Of a stretch of DNA of 5,046 nucleotides, positions 4,386 to 5,046 are shown piece by piece. Every line of letters begins with the position of its first letter. The stretch's first letter is position 1. The notes under the pieces were generated by a model. It saw only the letters and a list, made by a program, of their open reading frames with translations. It ran no database searches and was not told the DNA's origin. The position numbers and the translations under genes were made by a program. This stretch comes from Nitrospinota bacterium (GTDB taxonomy: Bacteria; Nitrospinota_A; UBA7883; JADGGD01), in the NCBI GenBank assembly GCA_015229165.1, contig JADGCD010000156.1, forward strand, positions 1 to 5,046, written 5' to 3'.

Positions 4386-4403
4386 GGGGGAGCCCTTTAC
4401 AGC
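4379..4403. terminator. Palindrome across the convergent gene ends, possible weak bidirectional terminator
   Basis: GCTGTAAGGG (4379-4388) and CCCTTTACAGC (4393-4403) pair over 10 bp with one bulged T around loop GGAG. The stop codon of the plus gene (TAA 4383-4385) and of the minus gene (TTA 4397-4399) lie in opposite arms. Neither strand has a real U tract after the stem, so efficient intrinsic termination is doubtful. Confidence 0.4.
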
Positions 4404-4864
4404 TTCCCGGCGATCATTTTCCCCAGCCCCATCAGGTCGACCTTGATGGCGCCTGCGTCCTTTGCGGCGCCGACGATCACCACGGCGCCCCCCTTGCGGA
4501 AGTAGAGGGTGTTAAACGACGGTTCGTGGAACGCCTCGTCGCCGATCCCTTTCACCGGCGCGGCGGTGAGCCCCATGAACTTGGTGGCGGTGGCGACCTC
4601 CCCTTTCAGGTCGGCGGCCGGGTTCTTCGACGGCAGGATCCGGATGGTGGCCATCGGCATGGTGGGATACTGCTTGTCGACGTAGGCCACCTTGTCTTTT
4701 CTGCCCGGCTCCCCCTTGACGACCACTGTGGAACCGGTCACGAACTTCTGGACCGCCTCGGCGGGAATGAGAGCCGCGACATCGGGCCCGGCGGCGAAGG
4801 CGACAGGGGAGCCCAGCAGGAGAAGAAACGTGAGGGGAACCAACGGGCGGAACAGGCGTTTCAT
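4397..4864 (-). CDS. Small exported protein of unknown function, 155 aa
   Basis: The start is placed at ATG 4864-4862 because GGAG (4874-4871) stands 6 nt before it. The in-frame ATG four codons upstream (4876) has no ribosome site and would put METP in front of the signal peptide. Residues 1-24 form a classical signal peptide: MKRLFRP, a Leu-rich core (LVPLTFLLLL), and the cleavage motif AFA before AGPDVAAL. There is no lipobox cysteine, so a periplasmic or secreted soluble protein is predicted. The mature part has 'VKGIGDEAF' followed by 'LYFRKGGAVVIVGA', a pattern seen in several small bacterial envelope protein families (for example DUF3558-like) where a glycine-rich turn precedes a strand with 'kGd'. 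I cannot assign the family. It is convergent with the Smr-like gene, with 11 nt between the two coding ends. Confidence 0.82.
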   Translation of the reverse strand: MKRLFRPLVPLTFLLLLGSPVAFAAGPDVAALIPAEAVQKFVTGSTVVVKGEPGRKDKVAYVDKQYPTMPMATIRILPSKNPAADLKGEVATATKFMGLTAAPVKGIGDEAFHEPSFNTLYFRKGGAVVIVGAAKDAGAIKVDLMGLGKMIAGKL

Positions 4865-4870
4865 TGGCGT

Positions 4871-4874
4871 CTCC
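4871..4874 (-). promoter_or_regulatory. Ribosome binding site of the exported-protein gene
   Basis: GGAG on the minus strand lies 6 nt before ATG 4864 and overlaps the alternative upstream ATG region. This decides the start at MKRLFRP. Confidence 0.65.
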
Positions 4875-4986
4875 ATGGAAGATTGCGGTTCGGACGCCGC
4901 CCCCGGCGCCCGATCCGCGACGATGGTAGCATGGAACAGCGGAGCGGAGGAGAGGGGGAAATCCGAGAACGAAGCGGCGTCTCCGT

Positions 4987-5027
4987 CTCAATCCCCCTTC
5001 GACGACGAAGCGCACGAGGGGGGTGAG
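4987..5027. repeat. Long imperfect hairpin in the upstream region of the exported-protein gene
   Basis: CTCAATCCCCCTTCG (4987-5001) can pair with CGAGGGGGGTGAG (5015-5027), with two single-base bulges and one T-G wobble, leaving a 13-nt loop. There is no U tract on either strand. A minus-strand frame ending LWK-TAG at 5035-5033 just beyond it could be the end of a leftward upstream gene, for which this hairpin might serve as terminator; too little sequence is present to decide. Otherwise I see no gene or clear promoter in 4877-5046. Confidence 0.4.
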
Positions 5028-5046
5028 GCGCTCTACTTCCAGAGCC

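Noticed and set aside
5018..5046. Start of a plus-strand gene at the window end (GAGGGGGG followed by GTG)
   Set aside because: The G-run is an arm of a hairpin, the GTG follows it without spacing, and too few codons are visible to support a call.

Overview
The window is a high-GC bacterial chromosome segment. Codon third positions are GC-rich, the tRNA gene encodes its own CCA, and prfB carries the classic frameshift site. The end of a Fis-type HTH regulator, a near-consensus sigma-54 promoter and the gene styles fit a proteobacterium in the broad sense, perhaps of the Desulfuromonadota/Geobacter type. That placement is an impression, not a measurement.

Left part (1-1248). The C-terminus of a Fis-family HTH protein, probably a sigma-54-dependent response regulator, ends at 109. 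It is followed 7 nt later by a gene for an unrecognised 277-aa membrane-anchored protein. Next come two 103-bp direct repeats in tandem (period 106, 3 mismatches). The second copy runs into the 3' end of a tRNA-Thr(CGU) gene read leftward.

Middle part (1249-1878). This is a 630-bp stretch without a convincing gene. It holds the leftward tRNA promoter, a 13-bp inverted repeat, some AT-rich dyads, a 12/13 match to the sigma-54 promoter consensus at 1533-1548, and a strong intrinsic terminator at 1671-1708. Promoter and terminator together bound a candidate 150-nt structured RNA (about 1559-1708) that I cannot assign to a known family. This is the most interesting element of the window. A separate sigma-70-like promoter (1784-1812) then drives the next gene.

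Right part (1879-5046). A 296-aa protein joins an unrecognised ~195-aa domain to a ~100-residue Lys/Ala/Pro tail like that of histone H1, and it ends at a hairpin terminator. prfB (release factor 2) follows as two frames joined by programmed +1 frameshifting, with SPY in place of the usual SPF codon-reading tripeptide. A small Smr-like protein comes next. A convergent gene encodes a small exported protein of unknown function, and the two stop codons lie in opposite arms of one palindrome. The last ~180 bases hold the upstream region of that gene and a long imperfect hairpin.

The genes do not form one pathway. prfB is housekeeping translation, and the 296-aa tailed protein is probably a nucleic-acid or polyanion binder. 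The functional thread worth following is sigma-54 control: the HTH fragment on the left and the sigma-54-type promoter of the candidate RNA.
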